This document shows positions 32,206 through 41,051 of a stretch of DNA of 43,665 bases, in pieces. Source of the DNA: Candidatus Erginobacter occultus (GTDB lineage Bacteria; Auribacterota; Erginobacteria; Erginobacterales; Erginobacteraceae). Location of the stretch: positions 1-43,665 of the forward strand of contig JAVCCZ010000061.1 in NCBI GenBank assembly GCA_030765265.1. Reading direction: 5' to 3'. The notes below the pieces were generated by a model. It was not told where the DNA came from, ran no database searches, and worked only from the letters and a program-made list of their open reading frames with translations. The stretch's first letter is position 1. Each line of letters opens with the position of its first letter. The translations under genes and the position numbers were made by a program.

Positions 32206-33163
32206 AAAGGCTCCCAGTTGCCGTTTTCGGTGGCGGCAATTCATCGAGCCCCTGGCGGCGGAGGGGCTCGTCTTGGAAATCCGGGAGATCCCCCGTCAGA
32301 CAGCACTCCGAAAAAGATTGTTCCGGGATGGCGAGGATTTCGCGGGGGTAATTCTCCACCGGAAGCTGCTCCGCCGGGGTGATTTCCGGCGGCTGCGGCG
32401 TTTCGCGCGCCGACTGATCTATGACTTTGACGACGCGGTGATGTTTCGCGATTCCAACGCCTCCCGCCTGCTTTCCCGCGCGCGACGGATTAGGTTCCAG
32501 CGGGTGGTCTCCGGCGCCGACCTGGTGATCGCGGGAAACGAATATCTTCAGCAGCAGGCTTCCCCGGAGGCCGGACGGACGGAGTTGATCCCGACCGTGG
32601 TCGATATCGGAACTTTTCCCCACCGGCCCACCCCCGGGGAGGGGAAAGTCATCGGCTGGATGGGGACAGCCAGCAATTTTGTTTATCTCTCCCTGATTTG
32701 TAATCCCCTTAAAACACTGCTTCAAGACCGTCCCGATATTGTCTTTCGGGTGGTCGCCGATCGGCTGCCAGAACTGGCTGGAATACCGCTTGACTACCGA
32801 CAATGGTCCGGAAAGCAAGAGACTGCGGAACTGGCCGGGTTTTCGGTTGGGATAATGCCTCTTTTTGATGATCCCTGGACCAGGGGAAAATGCGCCTTCA
32901 AACTCTTGCAGTATGGCGCCGCTTTTGTCCCCGCGGTCTCTTCCCCGGTGGGGGCCAATCTGTCCGTGATCCGGGAGGGGGAGACCGGATATTTTGCCCG
33001 CAGCGAGGGGGAATGGCGGCGCCGGCTGGAGGAATTGCTCGATTCCCCCGGGAAGAGGGAAGAGATGGGTCGGTCCGCCCGGCGATTGGTGGAAACAAAA
33101 TATTCTCTGGGTTTCGCCGTTCCCCGTTTGGCCCAGATTATACGCCGGGTAGTCAAAGAGTAG
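32174..33163 (+). CDS. Glycosyltransferase, GT-B fold
   Basis: 329 residues. Visible features are ILVLVEDEKAPSCRFRW at the start, RRLIYDFDDAVMFRDSNAS, DLVIAGNEYL, the second-domain opening GWMGTASNFVYL, SVGIMPLFDDPWTRGKCAFK and LLQYGAAFVPAVSSPVGAN, with a C-terminal helix bundle. This matches the small family 1/4-like transferases that carry YDFDDA and GKCAFKLLQYMA-type motifs. It overlaps the preceding gene by 32 nt, so the two are coupled. The sugar and linkage are unknown. Confidence 0.8.
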   Translation: MINILVLVEDEKAPSCRFRWRQFIEPLAAEGLVLEIREIPRQTALRKRLFRDGEDFAGVILHRKLLRRGDFRRLRRFARRLIYDFDDAVMFRDSNASRLLSRARRIRFQRVVSGADLVIAGNEYLQQQASPEAGRTELIPTVVDIGTFPHRPTPGEGKVIGWMGTASNFVYLSLICNPLKTLLQDRPDIVFRVVADRLPELAGIPLDYRQWSGKQETAELAGFSVGIMPLFDDPWTRGKCAFKLLQYGAAFVPAVSSPVGANLSVIREGETGYFARSEGEWRRRLEELLDSPGKREEMGRSARRLVETKYSLGFAVPRLAQIIRRVVKE

Positions 33164-33532
33164 CGGATGATGAGATGACATTGATCTCGGTTCGACCAAC
33201 CCGTTACCCCTGACGGACCTTGAATAGCCGGATGAATTCGCTATCGAGGTGAATTGGGGGCGGCTCCAGGTTTCCGGTCAGAGTTTTCGGCGGCAAGTCG
33301 TTTCCGCACCGCTTGCCCAAGGCGGCCCCGGTTTGCGGAAAATTTCTGCCTCAGAACTGAATAATTACCTTCGCCGCCGGAGACCGGAAAATACTGTTAT
33401 GGATAATTGATCGCCAGGGAGAGTATAATATGCAAAGGGATAAGGATACTTTTCCATACAGAACGTCAAGCAACAGCTGAGCGGGTAATCTCACGGATAT
33501 TCCGGGCGGAAGGCGGTTGGGAGGGAGGTTCT
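33164..33532. other. 369-nt intergenic gap with relatively AT-rich DNA
   Basis: It holds no supported gene; the frame open from 33407 has no family-like sequence before 33533. Base composition falls here and stays lower through the next two genes. A promoter for the following gene is likely within it, but I cannot place boxes. A GAGGGAGG ribosome site (33521-33528) precedes ATG 33533. Confidence 0.35.
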
Positions 33533-34687
33533 ATGAAAAGACGGCTGAAAAAAACGATGTTGATCTTGAGCGCGGTTGTATTACTGCTATTGCTTTATAT
33601 ACTGATAAATACTTTCTTTATCACCAAGGATTACCTTTACGGTCCCCCGCTTCTATTTATTTCCAACCGCTATCTCAATGTCGATATCTATCCCCATAGT
33701 TACGAGGTGGCCGCGGTCTTCACCAATAACTATATTGAAGGAACCACCACCCCGGAAGATATTGATATCCTCCGGCTGTTTTTAAAGAAAATGGAGGTCA
33801 GGGGCGTATTCTTCGTGATCCCCAATTACAAGAAATCCTATCCGTTGTCCGGAAGTCCGCAGGTGGTGGATGAACTGCATAAACTTCGCGAGGACGGCCA
33901 CGAAATCTCCCAGGCCGGGACCTATCACACCTATGGTCCAGACCTGGCGCAGGGGGCGGAACCTGGACAGGAGCTGCTCACCCTATCTTTTGACGACCAG
34001 CTGGAGCGGATTCGGGAGGGGAAGGAACTACTGGAGGCAATTGGATTTTCCCCGATCGGCTTCCGGGCGCCGTCATTTTCCACCAACCGGGAGACCTTCC
34101 GGGTTCTGGAGACGCTTGATTATCTCTATGATTCGAGTTCATCGCTTCCGCCGCGCACTTTCGGGACTCTTTTCCGGCCTTCCCTCTCTCAGGGGATTCT
34201 ATATCCCTATCCCCCTTCCGGCTATGATTTTCTGACCTTTACCGACTATGTTGATCCGACCCAGCACTATACCAAGGCGAAAGAATTATTCCAGCGAGTC
34301 AAGGGAGCCCAGGGAGTGTTTGTCTTTCATACGTTTATCGGAAGTGTTGCCCAGCCGGAGCGGCTCCAACTGCTCTCGGCCTTTGTCGAATATATCATCT
34401 CCGAGAAGGCCTGGTGCTCCCCGATGGGCGAACTGGCCCTTTGGTGGCAGGCCCGGTCTAAACTGCGGGTTGCAACCCGGAAAAATGGACTGGTTTTCGA
34501 GATTGTAATGGAAAATCGGTCTCCGACTTCCCTGGGTGAACTGGGAATGGAAATAAGGAAGTATCCGGAGGGAGTCACCGAGTATCTTATTCTGGATGGG
34601 CAAGAAAAAATCCTGCGACGGGGTTTGCTGCCGGTTGAGACTAAGATTTTTGTTACGGTTCCCGGATATCCCGAGGATCGGCCCTGA
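33533..34687 (+). CDS. Membrane-anchored polysaccharide-deacetylase-like protein with altered active site
   Basis: 384 residues: a cytoplasmic basic stub, one membrane helix (MLILSAVVLLLLLYILI), then a NodB-like domain facing the periplasm. The fold pattern is clear (VRGVFFVIPNYKKSYP, DGHEISQAGTYHTYG, IGFRAPSFSTNRETFRVLE). Motif 1 reads AAVFTNNYIEG, where N65-N66 replace the catalytic Asp-Asp of TFDDG. In motif 2 the first metal histidine position is A128 and only H132 remains. RAPSF of motif 3 is kept. A beta-rich C-terminal segment (about 300-384) follows. It may be inactive, a binding protein, or use other ligands. The gene is more AT-rich than its neighbours. Confidence 0.75.
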   Translation: MKRRLKKTMLILSAVVLLLLLYILINTFFITKDYLYGPPLLFISNRYLNVDIYPHSYEVAAVFTNNYIEGTTTPEDIDILRLFLKKMEVRGVFFVIPNYKKSYPLSGSPQVVDELHKLREDGHEISQAGTYHTYGPDLAQGAEPGQELLTLSFDDQLERIREGKELLEAIGFSPIGFRAPSFSTNRETFRVLETLDYLYDSSSSLPPRTFGTLFRPSLSQGILYPYPPSGYDFLTFTDYVDPTQHYTKAKELFQRVKGAQGVFVFHTFIGSVAQPERLQLLSAFVEYIISEKAWCSPMGELALWWQARSKLRVATRKNGLVFEIVMENRSPTSLGELGMEIRKYPEGVTEYLILDGQEKILRRGLLPVETKIFVTVPGYPEDRP

Positions 34688-34756
34688 AAATCAGAGCCTG
34701 CCGCTTTCCGGTCTTTCCCCGGATTCTTTCCCGACAGGGGATAGCCCCTGAACATA

Positions 34757-35749
34757 ATGATGTCATTACCTTCTTCTCAACCTGATCTTTCAATCTGTAT
34801 TGTCGCCTATAATGTCCGGGCTGTCCTGAAAGACTGTCTCCAATCAATCCGCCGGGCCGGGCCGGAGATTAATTACGAGGTTCTGGTTGTGGATAATTCT
34901 TCCCGGGATGGGACCGGGGAGATGGTGAAATCAGATTTTCCGGAATTTTTTCTCATCCTTAATGATAGCAATATTGGTTTTTCCGCCGCCTCCAACCAGG
35001 CAATTCGATTGAGCCGGGGGCGATACCTCCTTCTGCTCAATCCCGATACTCTGGTTGCCAAGGGTGCTTTAGAAGAGATGGTCCGTTTTCTCGACTGCCG
35101 TCCTGCGGCCGGCGGCGGCGGCCCAAAACTGCTTAACCCCGATGGCCGCCTGCAGTTTTCGGTGAGGGCTTTCCCCACCATCGCCTCGGCCTTCCAGCAG
35201 TTCACCATCCTGGGTGAGCTGGGTTGCTTCCGACGTGCCCGGAACGATTATCTTCAGTCTGGATTTGATTATGCTCGGCCGACGACCGTAGATCAGCCGA
35301 TGGGGGCGGCCCTTTTCCTCCGTCGGGAGGCCCTGGACGAGGTCGGGCTACTCGACGAGGGTTTCTTCCTTTATTTTGAGGAAGTTGATCTCTGCCGTCG
35401 TCTGACCGGGGCCGGTTGGGCTCTCTGGTATAATCCGGCGGCGGAGATTGTTCACCTGGGAGGGGAGAGCACCGGGCAGGAAGGCGGCCGCGCGCTCTAT
35501 TATTTTTACCAAAGCCAGTTCCGGTATTTTGAGAAGGTTTTCCCCCCCTCCCGGGCCCGGATATTCAAGCTGGCGTTTAAGCCACTGGCGGTTCTCGGCC
35601 TGTTATGGTCGATGGCGCTCACCGGCCTCTGCCTGGCGGGGGGGTATTTTGCCCGAATTCCGGCCGAACGGCGGTTGAGGAAACGGGCCCGGCTGAGACT
35701 TAAGCGGGAGTTTTTCTCCCGGTATCTCCGGGAATTTCTCCGGCTCTGA
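34757..35749 (+). CDS. Glycosyltransferase family 2, rhamnosyltransferase-like
   Basis: 330 residues with a GT-A domain: LSICIVAYNVRAVLKDCLQS, VLVVDNSSRDGTGEMV, NIGFSAASNQAIRLSRG, YLLLLNPDTLV (the metal-binding NPD position), PMGAALFLRREALDEVG and FFLYFEEVDLCRRLTGAGW with the ED-type acceptor motif. A hydrophobic C-terminal segment (about 270-295) suggests membrane association. The layout is that of WbbL-like rhamnosyltransferases, which build O-antigen or core repeats. Two ATG codons (34757 and 34760) are possible. Donor and acceptor cannot be read from sequence. Confidence 0.87.
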   Translation: MMSLPSSQPDLSICIVAYNVRAVLKDCLQSIRRAGPEINYEVLVVDNSSRDGTGEMVKSDFPEFFLILNDSNIGFSAASNQAIRLSRGRYLLLLNPDTLVAKGALEEMVRFLDCRPAAGGGGPKLLNPDGRLQFSVRAFPTIASAFQQFTILGELGCFRRARNDYLQSGFDYARPTTVDQPMGAALFLRREALDEVGLLDEGFFLYFEEVDLCRRLTGAGWALWYNPAAEIVHLGGESTGQEGGRALYYFYQSQFRYFEKVFPPSRARIFKLAFKPLAVLGLLWSMALTGLCLAGGYFARIPAERRLRKRARLRLKREFFSRYLREFLRL

Positions 35750-35790
35750 ATCTCGCCCGCGGCGGCGGTTAAGATAAGGTGTTGAATTAA

Positions 35791-36939
35791 ATGAAAATCA
35801 GGACGGGTTTTATATCGCACGCTTCGGTCCTCAACGGGGCTCCGATTACCCTGGTCGAACTGGTGATCGAGTTGGCCCGGCGGTCGGATTCGGGCCATTG
35901 CGTTCTTGGGATCCCCATCTCCGGTCCGCTTCTGAAAAAATACGATCTGTCCCGGGTGGAGCTGTTCCGTTACGGCCAAGGCCGGTTCGGCCGGGAAATC
36001 CCGGTCGGCCGTCCCCGGATCCGGGGACGGCTGAGAAGAATCCTGACCGACCAAAAAATTTCACTGGTGGTGGCCAACAGCCTGGAGTCTTTCCGGGCGG
36101 TGGAAGCGGCGGCCGATCTCGGGCTCCCGGTGATCTGGCTGATCCACGAGTTGGCGGCCGGTTACCGGGAAAGGCGGGAGTGGGAAGAGATGCGGTCGGC
36201 GGCCGGCCGGGCCGACCGTCTGATCTTCAACTCCCGGATCGGGGCTTCCCAGGCGGGGCTGCTGGGCGAGGGCATGGAGGCGAAGAGCCGGGTTATCTAT
36301 CCCGGAATAAGCCTTGACCGGCCGGGAGGAGAAGATGTATTTATCACCGGGAACTTCCGGGCGGGGAAATCGTCGCCGGTTCTGGGGGCGATCGGCGATA
36401 TCTGTCCCCAGAAGGGTTATGCCGAACTGGTTGAGGCTTTCGCCCTCATCGCTCGCCGCCGCCCCCGGGCCCGCCTGGTCATCGCGGGCCGGCTGCCGGA
36501 GCAATTCCAATCTTTTAAAAGGGAACTCGACGGCCGGATCCGGGAATTGAGTTTAAGCGGCCGGGTCCGGTTTGCCGGTGAATTCTTTGATCTCCGAGGG
36601 CGGCTGGAAGAGTTCGATCTGCTCCTCCATCCCTCCCGCTCGGAGTCTTTCGGCCGGGTAGTGGCGGAAGCGCTGGCCCTCGGGGTGCCGGTGGTGGCCG
36701 CCCGTTCCGGAGGGGTGGAAGAAATCATCAGCGACGGCGAGACCGGCTTCCTGGTTACGCCCCGGGATCCGGCCGCGCTGGCCGGGGCCGTCTTCCGGAT
36801 GCTTGAGGACCCGGACCGGGCTCGGCGGACGGCCCGGCAGGGCCGACGGGCGGTGGAGGAGAGGTTCTCTCTTCCCCGGTACGCCGGAGAGGTCGCTAGC
36901 GAGATCAGAGCGCTGCAGGAGATGAGCAAGAATGCTTAG
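35791..36939 (+). CDS. Glycosyltransferase family 4
   Basis: 382 residues of GT-B type: FISHASVLNGAPITLVELVIE at the start, VANSLESFRAVEAAADLG and VIWLIHELAAGYRER in the N-terminal half; LGAIGDICPQKGYAELVEAF and LVIAGRLPEQFQSFKREL at the donor domain. LLLHPSRSESFGRVVAEALA follows with the E-x7-E motif, then GVPVVAARSGGVEEI. It is followed after 9 nt by the O-antigen ligase-like gene. Likely an O-antigen or outer-core transferase; specificity unknown. Confidence 0.87.
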   Translation: MKIRTGFISHASVLNGAPITLVELVIELARRSDSGHCVLGIPISGPLLKKYDLSRVELFRYGQGRFGREIPVGRPRIRGRLRRILTDQKISLVVANSLESFRAVEAAADLGLPVIWLIHELAAGYRERREWEEMRSAAGRADRLIFNSRIGASQAGLLGEGMEAKSRVIYPGISLDRPGGEDVFITGNFRAGKSSPVLGAIGDICPQKGYAELVEAFALIARRRPRARLVIAGRLPEQFQSFKRELDGRIRELSLSGRVRFAGEFFDLRGRLEEFDLLLHPSRSESFGRVVAEALALGVPVVAARSGGVEEIISDGETGFLVTPRDPAALAGAVFRMLEDPDRARRTARQGRRAVEERFSLPRYAGEVASEIRALQEMSKNA

Positions 36940-36948
36940 GTAACCGAA

Positions 36949-38346
36949 ATGACCATCGCCCAGACCAGAATCGACAGTCCGGAGAGGATGCCGGACGGCA
37001 GGGACCGCCCGGAGGAGGGTTCCCGGTCAAGAGACTGGCGCGGGAAGTATCGGGCGCTGCTCGGGATCTTTTTGTTGTTGGTGATTATTTTCGTCGGGGT
37101 GGGCCAGGTATCATTAAACCGGAACGACATCTCCCTGGAGCAGCCACTCTTCCGGTTTTCCCTTCCCTCTCTTCCCGGGATCTCTTTCAGTGTCGGGGGC
37201 AAGCTCGAGAACCTGGTCCTCCCGCTGTTGGTTCTCTGGATTCTGGGCGTGGCCTGGGATCGGAGTTTGCGTCCGCGCAAGACCCCTTTTTTTCCGCCCC
37301 TGCTGATTTTTCTCGGCTTCGCCGTTCTGGCCTATATATTTTCCCCTTTTCGGTCGGCCAGCTGGTCAAACGGGTTGCGGGAACTCCTCCTCGGCGGCGG
37401 ATTCTTCCTCGCCGCCGGGGCGATTCTCTCCTCGCCAACCCGGCAGCGGACCGCGCTCTCGGTCCTCTATATTTCCGTCGGCGTCTCGGCCCTGGCGGGC
37501 CTTTATCTCTTCAGCTGCCGGATATATTTTCCGGACACCCCCCAGAGGATCTGGCTTTCATTTATGCACCCCAACACCACCGGTTCGGTCCTGCTGCTTT
37601 TGATCCCCCTGGGTATATCCCTGGCCATCGGTAAAAACCATATCCGTTTGCGGATCCTTACCGGGGTGGTGACGGTCTTTCTCAGCCTGGCGATGGTTTT
37701 GACTTTCTCCCGGACCGCCTGGCTCGGCCTCCTGCTCGCTCTCGGGGTTCTGGTGATGCACTGCCGGCTCCGGTTCTATCTGCTGGGAGGGTTTGCCCTG
37801 ATGGCGGCGATTCTGGTCCTGGGGATCAATTTCGGCCCCCAGTCATACCTGCAAAACAGGGTCAAAAGTATCTCCGCTTTCACCAGCGATCCGAATATCC
37901 TCAAGCGGCTGGTTTATTGGAGTTCCGCCTCTCGGATGATCCAAAATCGGCCCCTTCTCGGTTACGGCCCCGGCGCCCGGGTCTTCCAGGCGGCCTATGA
38001 AAAGGATTTCAATTTAGTGGAGACTGGCGAAGCGCCGGTGCACGCCCATAGTATGTACCTGGCTCTGGGGATCGGGGTCGGTATCCCCGGACTGCTGGCC
38101 TTTTTCTGGCTGATCGCGGTCTCCTTTAACATGCTCCGCTCCGCGGCGGCCCGGGGCTCCAGCGCTTTCCGGCGGTTTTACGGCCGGGGGCTGACGGCCG
38201 GTCTGGCCGGGTTCCTGATCGGCGGTCTGGCCGATAACCCGTTCTTTTCCTTCCGGGTAATGCTGGTCTTCTGGCTCCTGCTGGCGGTGGCGACGGCCGG
38301 GAAAACCCGGTTATTCGACCTTGTGAAAGCTACCGAGGTTGGGTAA
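36949..38346 (+). CDS. O-antigen ligase/polymerase family membrane protein (WaaL/Wzy_C)
   Basis: 465 residues with about ten to twelve hydrophobic segments, beginning near residue 33 (ALLGIFLLLVIIFVGVGQV). The central Wzy_C region has MVLTFSRTAWLGLLLALGVL, where SRTAW is the typical arginine-containing motif. A large periplasmic loop follows with RPLLGYGPGARVFQAAYEKD and VHAHSMYLALGIGVGIPGLL, including the conserved AHxxYL histidine. These features are shared by WaaL ligases and Wzy polymerases, which cannot be separated by eye. In an LPS locus either function, attaching or polymerising glycan at the periplasmic face, fits. The N-terminal 30 residues are polar and unlike family members. Confidence 0.85.
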   Translation: MTIAQTRIDSPERMPDGRDRPEEGSRSRDWRGKYRALLGIFLLLVIIFVGVGQVSLNRNDISLEQPLFRFSLPSLPGISFSVGGKLENLVLPLLVLWILGVAWDRSLRPRKTPFFPPLLIFLGFAVLAYIFSPFRSASWSNGLRELLLGGGFFLAAGAILSSPTRQRTALSVLYISVGVSALAGLYLFSCRIYFPDTPQRIWLSFMHPNTTGSVLLLLIPLGISLAIGKNHIRLRILTGVVTVFLSLAMVLTFSRTAWLGLLLALGVLVMHCRLRFYLLGGFALMAAILVLGINFGPQSYLQNRVKSISAFTSDPNILKRLVYWSSASRMIQNRPLLGYGPGARVFQAAYEKDFNLVETGEAPVHAHSMYLALGIGVGIPGLLAFFWLIAVSFNMLRSAAARGSSAFRRFYGRGLTAGLAGFLIGGLADNPFFSFRVMLVFWLLLAVATAGKTRLFDLVKATEVG

Positions 38347-38365
38347 TATCTTTCCCCTACGTCTT

Positions 38366-38384
38366 TATCGCTATCGTTATCGGG
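38366..38384. repeat. GATAGC-type hexamer tract, inverted orientation
   Basis: TATCGCTATCGTTATCGGG is the reverse complement of the tract type seen at 28931-28973 and 39451-39486. It lies in the 82-nt gap before hldD. Confidence 0.55.
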
Positions 38385-38428
38385 CTCGGGGCGGCGGTTA
38401 AAAGGGATCGAACCAACAGGAAAGAATT

Positions 38429-39421
38429 GTGAGCGAGAGGATCGTCATTACCGGCGGGGCCGGCTTTATCGGTTCGGCCCTGGCCTGGCGGCTGAACCGC
38501 GAAGGTGAGGAAGATATTTTGCTCGTCGATTCCCTGGGGGCGGGCGAAAAGTGGAAAAACCTGGCCGGTCTGCGGTTCTCCGATTACCAGGAGAAGGACG
38601 ACTTCCTGGAGAGGGTCCGGTCCCGGGACCTCCCCGATACCCTGGAAACGATCTTTCATTTCGGGGCCTGTTCTTCCACCACCGAGGCGGATACCCGTTA
38701 CCTGGTCAAGAACAATTTCGAATACAGCAAGTCCCTGGCCCGATACTCGCTCGAAGCCGGGGTCCGCTTTATCTACGCCTCCAGCGCTGCCACTTACGGG
38801 GACGGGAGCCGGGGCTACCGCGACCGGGCATTGGGGCTTGGGGAACTGCGCCCCCTGAATAAGTACGGTTTTTCCAAGCATCTCTTCGATCTCTACGCTC
38901 AGCGCCGGGGCTGGCTGGACCGGATCACCGGGCTGAAATTTTTTAACGTATTCGGGCCCAACGAATATCACAAGGATACAATGCGTTCGATGGTCTGCAA
39001 GGGCTATGAACAGATTCGTCAGGGCGGCCGGATGCGGCTCTTCCAATCCTACCGGGACGGTTGGCTGGACGGGGAACAGGATCGGGATTTTATCTATATC
39101 AAGGACGCGTTGGAGATGGTCCTCTTTATTTACCGGAATCCCGCTCTGAGTGGGATCTTCAATATCGGTTCCGGTCGGGCCCGGACCTGGAACGAACTGG
39201 CCGCCGCCCTCTTCGCCGCCCTGGAGGCGGAAACTCAGATCGTCTACGTTTCGATGCCGGAGGAGATCAGGGAGACCTACCAGTACCATACCGAGGCGGA
39301 GATGGAGAAGCTCTTCCGGGCCGGATACGACCGGCCGGTGGCGTCACTTGAAGAGGCGGTGAAGGATTACGTGGTGAATTACCTGGTCCCGGGGCGTTGC
39401 CTGGCCGGGACGGGGGAATAA
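38429..39421 (+). CDS. hldD: ADP-L-glycero-D-manno-heptose 6-epimerase HldD/RfaD
   Basis: Converts ADP-D,D-heptose to ADP-L,D-heptose, the donor for the two heptosyltransferases of this locus. The 330 residues have the NAD(P)-binding GGAGFIGS (9-16), ILLVDSLGAGEKWKNL, FHFGACSSTTEAD, YASSAATYGDGS and the catalytic Tyr-x3-Lys in NKYGFSKHLFDLYA. FNVFGPNEYHKDTMRSMVC follows, typical of HldD. The start codon is GTG 38429 with AGGAAAG upstream. The length is normal. Confidence 0.95.
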   Translation: MSERIVITGGAGFIGSALAWRLNREGEEDILLVDSLGAGEKWKNLAGLRFSDYQEKDDFLERVRSRDLPDTLETIFHFGACSSTTEADTRYLVKNNFEYSKSLARYSLEAGVRFIYASSAATYGDGSRGYRDRALGLGELRPLNKYGFSKHLFDLYAQRRGWLDRITGLKFFNVFGPNEYHKDTMRSMVCKGYEQIRQGGRMRLFQSYRDGWLDGEQDRDFIYIKDALEMVLFIYRNPALSGIFNIGSGRARTWNELAAALFAALEAETQIVYVSMPEEIRETYQYHTEAEMEKLFRAGYDRPVASLEEAVKDYVVNYLVPGRCLAGTGE

Positions 39422-39450
39422 ATTGCCCGCGACCGGCGCCGGGAAAAAAT

Positions 39451-39486
39451 TCGATCCCGATAGCGATCCCGATACCGATAGCGATT
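39451..39486. repeat. GATAGC/GATCCC hexamer tract
   Basis: Six-base units CGATCC, CGATAG and CGATAC run in the 100-nt gap between hldD and hldA, matching the tract at 28931-28973. Confidence 0.65.
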
Positions 39487-39521
39487 AAAGAATCGGAAAA
39501 GCTCTGGGAAATATAAATAAT

Positions 39522-40493
39522 ATGAGCGAAAGACGGAATTCGATTGTCTCCGGGTTTGCCGGGAAGAAGATCCTGGTTGTCGGCGACGTGATGCTCGATC
39601 TCTATATCCAGGGAGAGGTGGAGCGGATTTCCCCGGAAGCCCCGGTTCCGGTGGTCAGGATCGCCGCCGAGACCTCGGTCCCCGGAGGGGCGGCCAACGT
39701 GGCCAACAACATCAGTTCCCTGGGCGGGAGGCCGATCCTGGCCGGGGTGATTGGTTCCGACCCGGCCGGCCGGCGGCTAAAAGCCCTGCTCAAGGAGAGA
39801 AAGATCGACGGCCGGGCGGTGGTGGCCGCGCCCGGCCGGCCGACCGTGACCAAGTCGCGGGTGGTCGCCGGGCATCAGCAGGTGGTCCGGATCGATCGCG
39901 AATCTTCGGGGGATACCGGCCCGGAGCTGAGAAAGGATCTCCTCCGGGCGATCCGGAAGATCCCCGGGAAGATTGACGGGATTATCCTGGAGGACTACGC
40001 CAAGGGAATCGTCGACCAGGATCTGATCGACCGGCTGATCGTTTTCGCCCGGGACCGCGGTTGTTTCCTGGTGGTCGACCCTAACGGCCGCCGCCGGTTT
40101 ACTTACCGGGGGGCCCGGCTGATCAGCCCCAACCAGAAAGAGGCGATCGAGCTGGCGGGCCTGGGGGACGAGGTTCTCCCGGCCAAGCTCGGCCGGGCCC
40201 TGCTGAGAAAGTGGGGGACGGAGTCGGTATTGATTACCCTGGGCGAAGAGGGGATGTGCCTCTTCGAGCGGGGGAAGAAGCTTTTCCGGATCCCCACCGT
40301 GGCCCGGGAGGTCTTCGATGTCTCGGGGGCCGGCGATACCGTGATCGGTACGATCGCTCTCTCCCTGGCCTCGGGGGCCGACCTCCGGGAGGCTTCCCGG
40401 ATCGCCAACTGCGCCGCCGGGGTAGTGGTGGGCAAGCTCGGCACCGCCACCCTGACCACGGATGAACTCCAGACCGCGCTCAACTGGAAATAA
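39522..40493 (+). CDS. hldA: D-glycero-beta-D-manno-heptose-7-phosphate kinase (HldA / HldE kinase domain)
   Basis: PfkB/ribokinase-family enzyme that phosphorylates heptose 7-phosphate at C1. The 323 residues show GDVMLDLYIQGEVERISPEA (the ISPEAPVPVV signature of RfaE), PGGAANVANNISSLGG, ILEDYAKGIV, the phosphate loop VSGAGDTVIGTIALSLASGA with the catalytic Asp, and CAAGVVVGKLGTATLT. The protein ends where the adenylyltransferase half of bifunctional HldE would begin, so this is the single-domain HldA form. The transferase (HldC) must be encoded elsewhere. It overlaps gmhB by 32 nt. Confidence 0.93.
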   Translation: MSERRNSIVSGFAGKKILVVGDVMLDLYIQGEVERISPEAPVPVVRIAAETSVPGGAANVANNISSLGGRPILAGVIGSDPAGRRLKALLKERKIDGRAVVAAPGRPTVTKSRVVAGHQQVVRIDRESSGDTGPELRKDLLRAIRKIPGKIDGIILEDYAKGIVDQDLIDRLIVFARDRGCFLVVDPNGRRRFTYRGARLISPNQKEAIELAGLGDEVLPAKLGRALLRKWGTESVLITLGEEGMCLFERGKKLFRIPTVAREVFDVSGAGDTVIGTIALSLASGADLREASRIANCAAGVVVGKLGTATLTTDELQTALNWK

Positions 40494-41043
40494 CAAGGGT
40501 GTGTTTCTCGATCGGGATGGGACCATCCACCCCGATACCGGATATCTCCACTCGCCGGCCGCGGTCGAGATCTACCCGGCCGCCCGCCGGGGGCTGAAGC
40601 TGCTCGCCGAACAGGGATTCCTCCTCTTCCTGGTGACCAATCAATCGGGGGTGGGGAGAGGGTATTTCTCCGCGAAGGCGGTGGAAAGCGTCCATCGGAA
40701 GATCGAAAGCGAACTGGCCCAAGACGGGGTCCGGCTGGCCGGGATTGCTTACTGCCCTCACCATCCCGACGCCGGCTGCCGGTGCCGGAAACCTTCGCCC
40801 TACCTGGTGGAAGATCTGGCCGCCCGCCACGGGGTCGATACCGGCCGGTCCTATTTTGTCGGCGACAAGATCAGCGATGTCCTGGCGGGGGCGAACGCCG
40901 GCTGCCGGACAGTGTTGCTGGCTACGCCCCGCCGGGAGGCGGAGCTGCGTCGCCATTCCGGCTGGCGGGAGCCGGGCCGGGTGGTGGAGGATCTATACCG
41001 GGCGGCCCTTTGGATCAAGTCGGAACCCGACCCCGGGGATTGA
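40462..41043 (+). CDS. gmhB: D-glycero-beta-D-manno-heptose-1,7-bisphosphate 7-phosphatase GmhB
   Basis: HAD-superfamily phosphatase that removes the 7-phosphate after HldA. The 193 residues have GVFLDRDGTIHPDTGY with the two catalytic Asp residues, LVTNQSGVGRGYF, the zinc-binding CPHHPDAGCRCRKPSP (Cys-x-His ... Cys-x-Cys) specific for GmhB, and FVGDKISDVLAGANAGC. ATG 40462 lies inside hldA in another frame (32-nt overlap); GTG 40501 is a shorter alternative that would leave no residues before VFLDRDG. kdsB follows after 8 nt. Confidence 0.94.
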   Translation: MNSRPRSTGNNKGVFLDRDGTIHPDTGYLHSPAAVEIYPAARRGLKLLAEQGFLLFLVTNQSGVGRGYFSAKAVESVHRKIESELAQDGVRLAGIAYCPHHPDAGCRCRKPSPYLVEDLAARHGVDTGRSYFVGDKISDVLAGANAGCRTVLLATPRREAELRRHSGWREPGRVVEDLYRAALWIKSEPDPGD

Positions 41044-41051
41044 GAAGATCG

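Noticed and set aside
33407-33532. Extended N-terminus of the deacetylase-like protein
   Set aside because: The extra 42 residues precede a normal basic stub and membrane helix, while a strong ribosome site supports ATG 33533.
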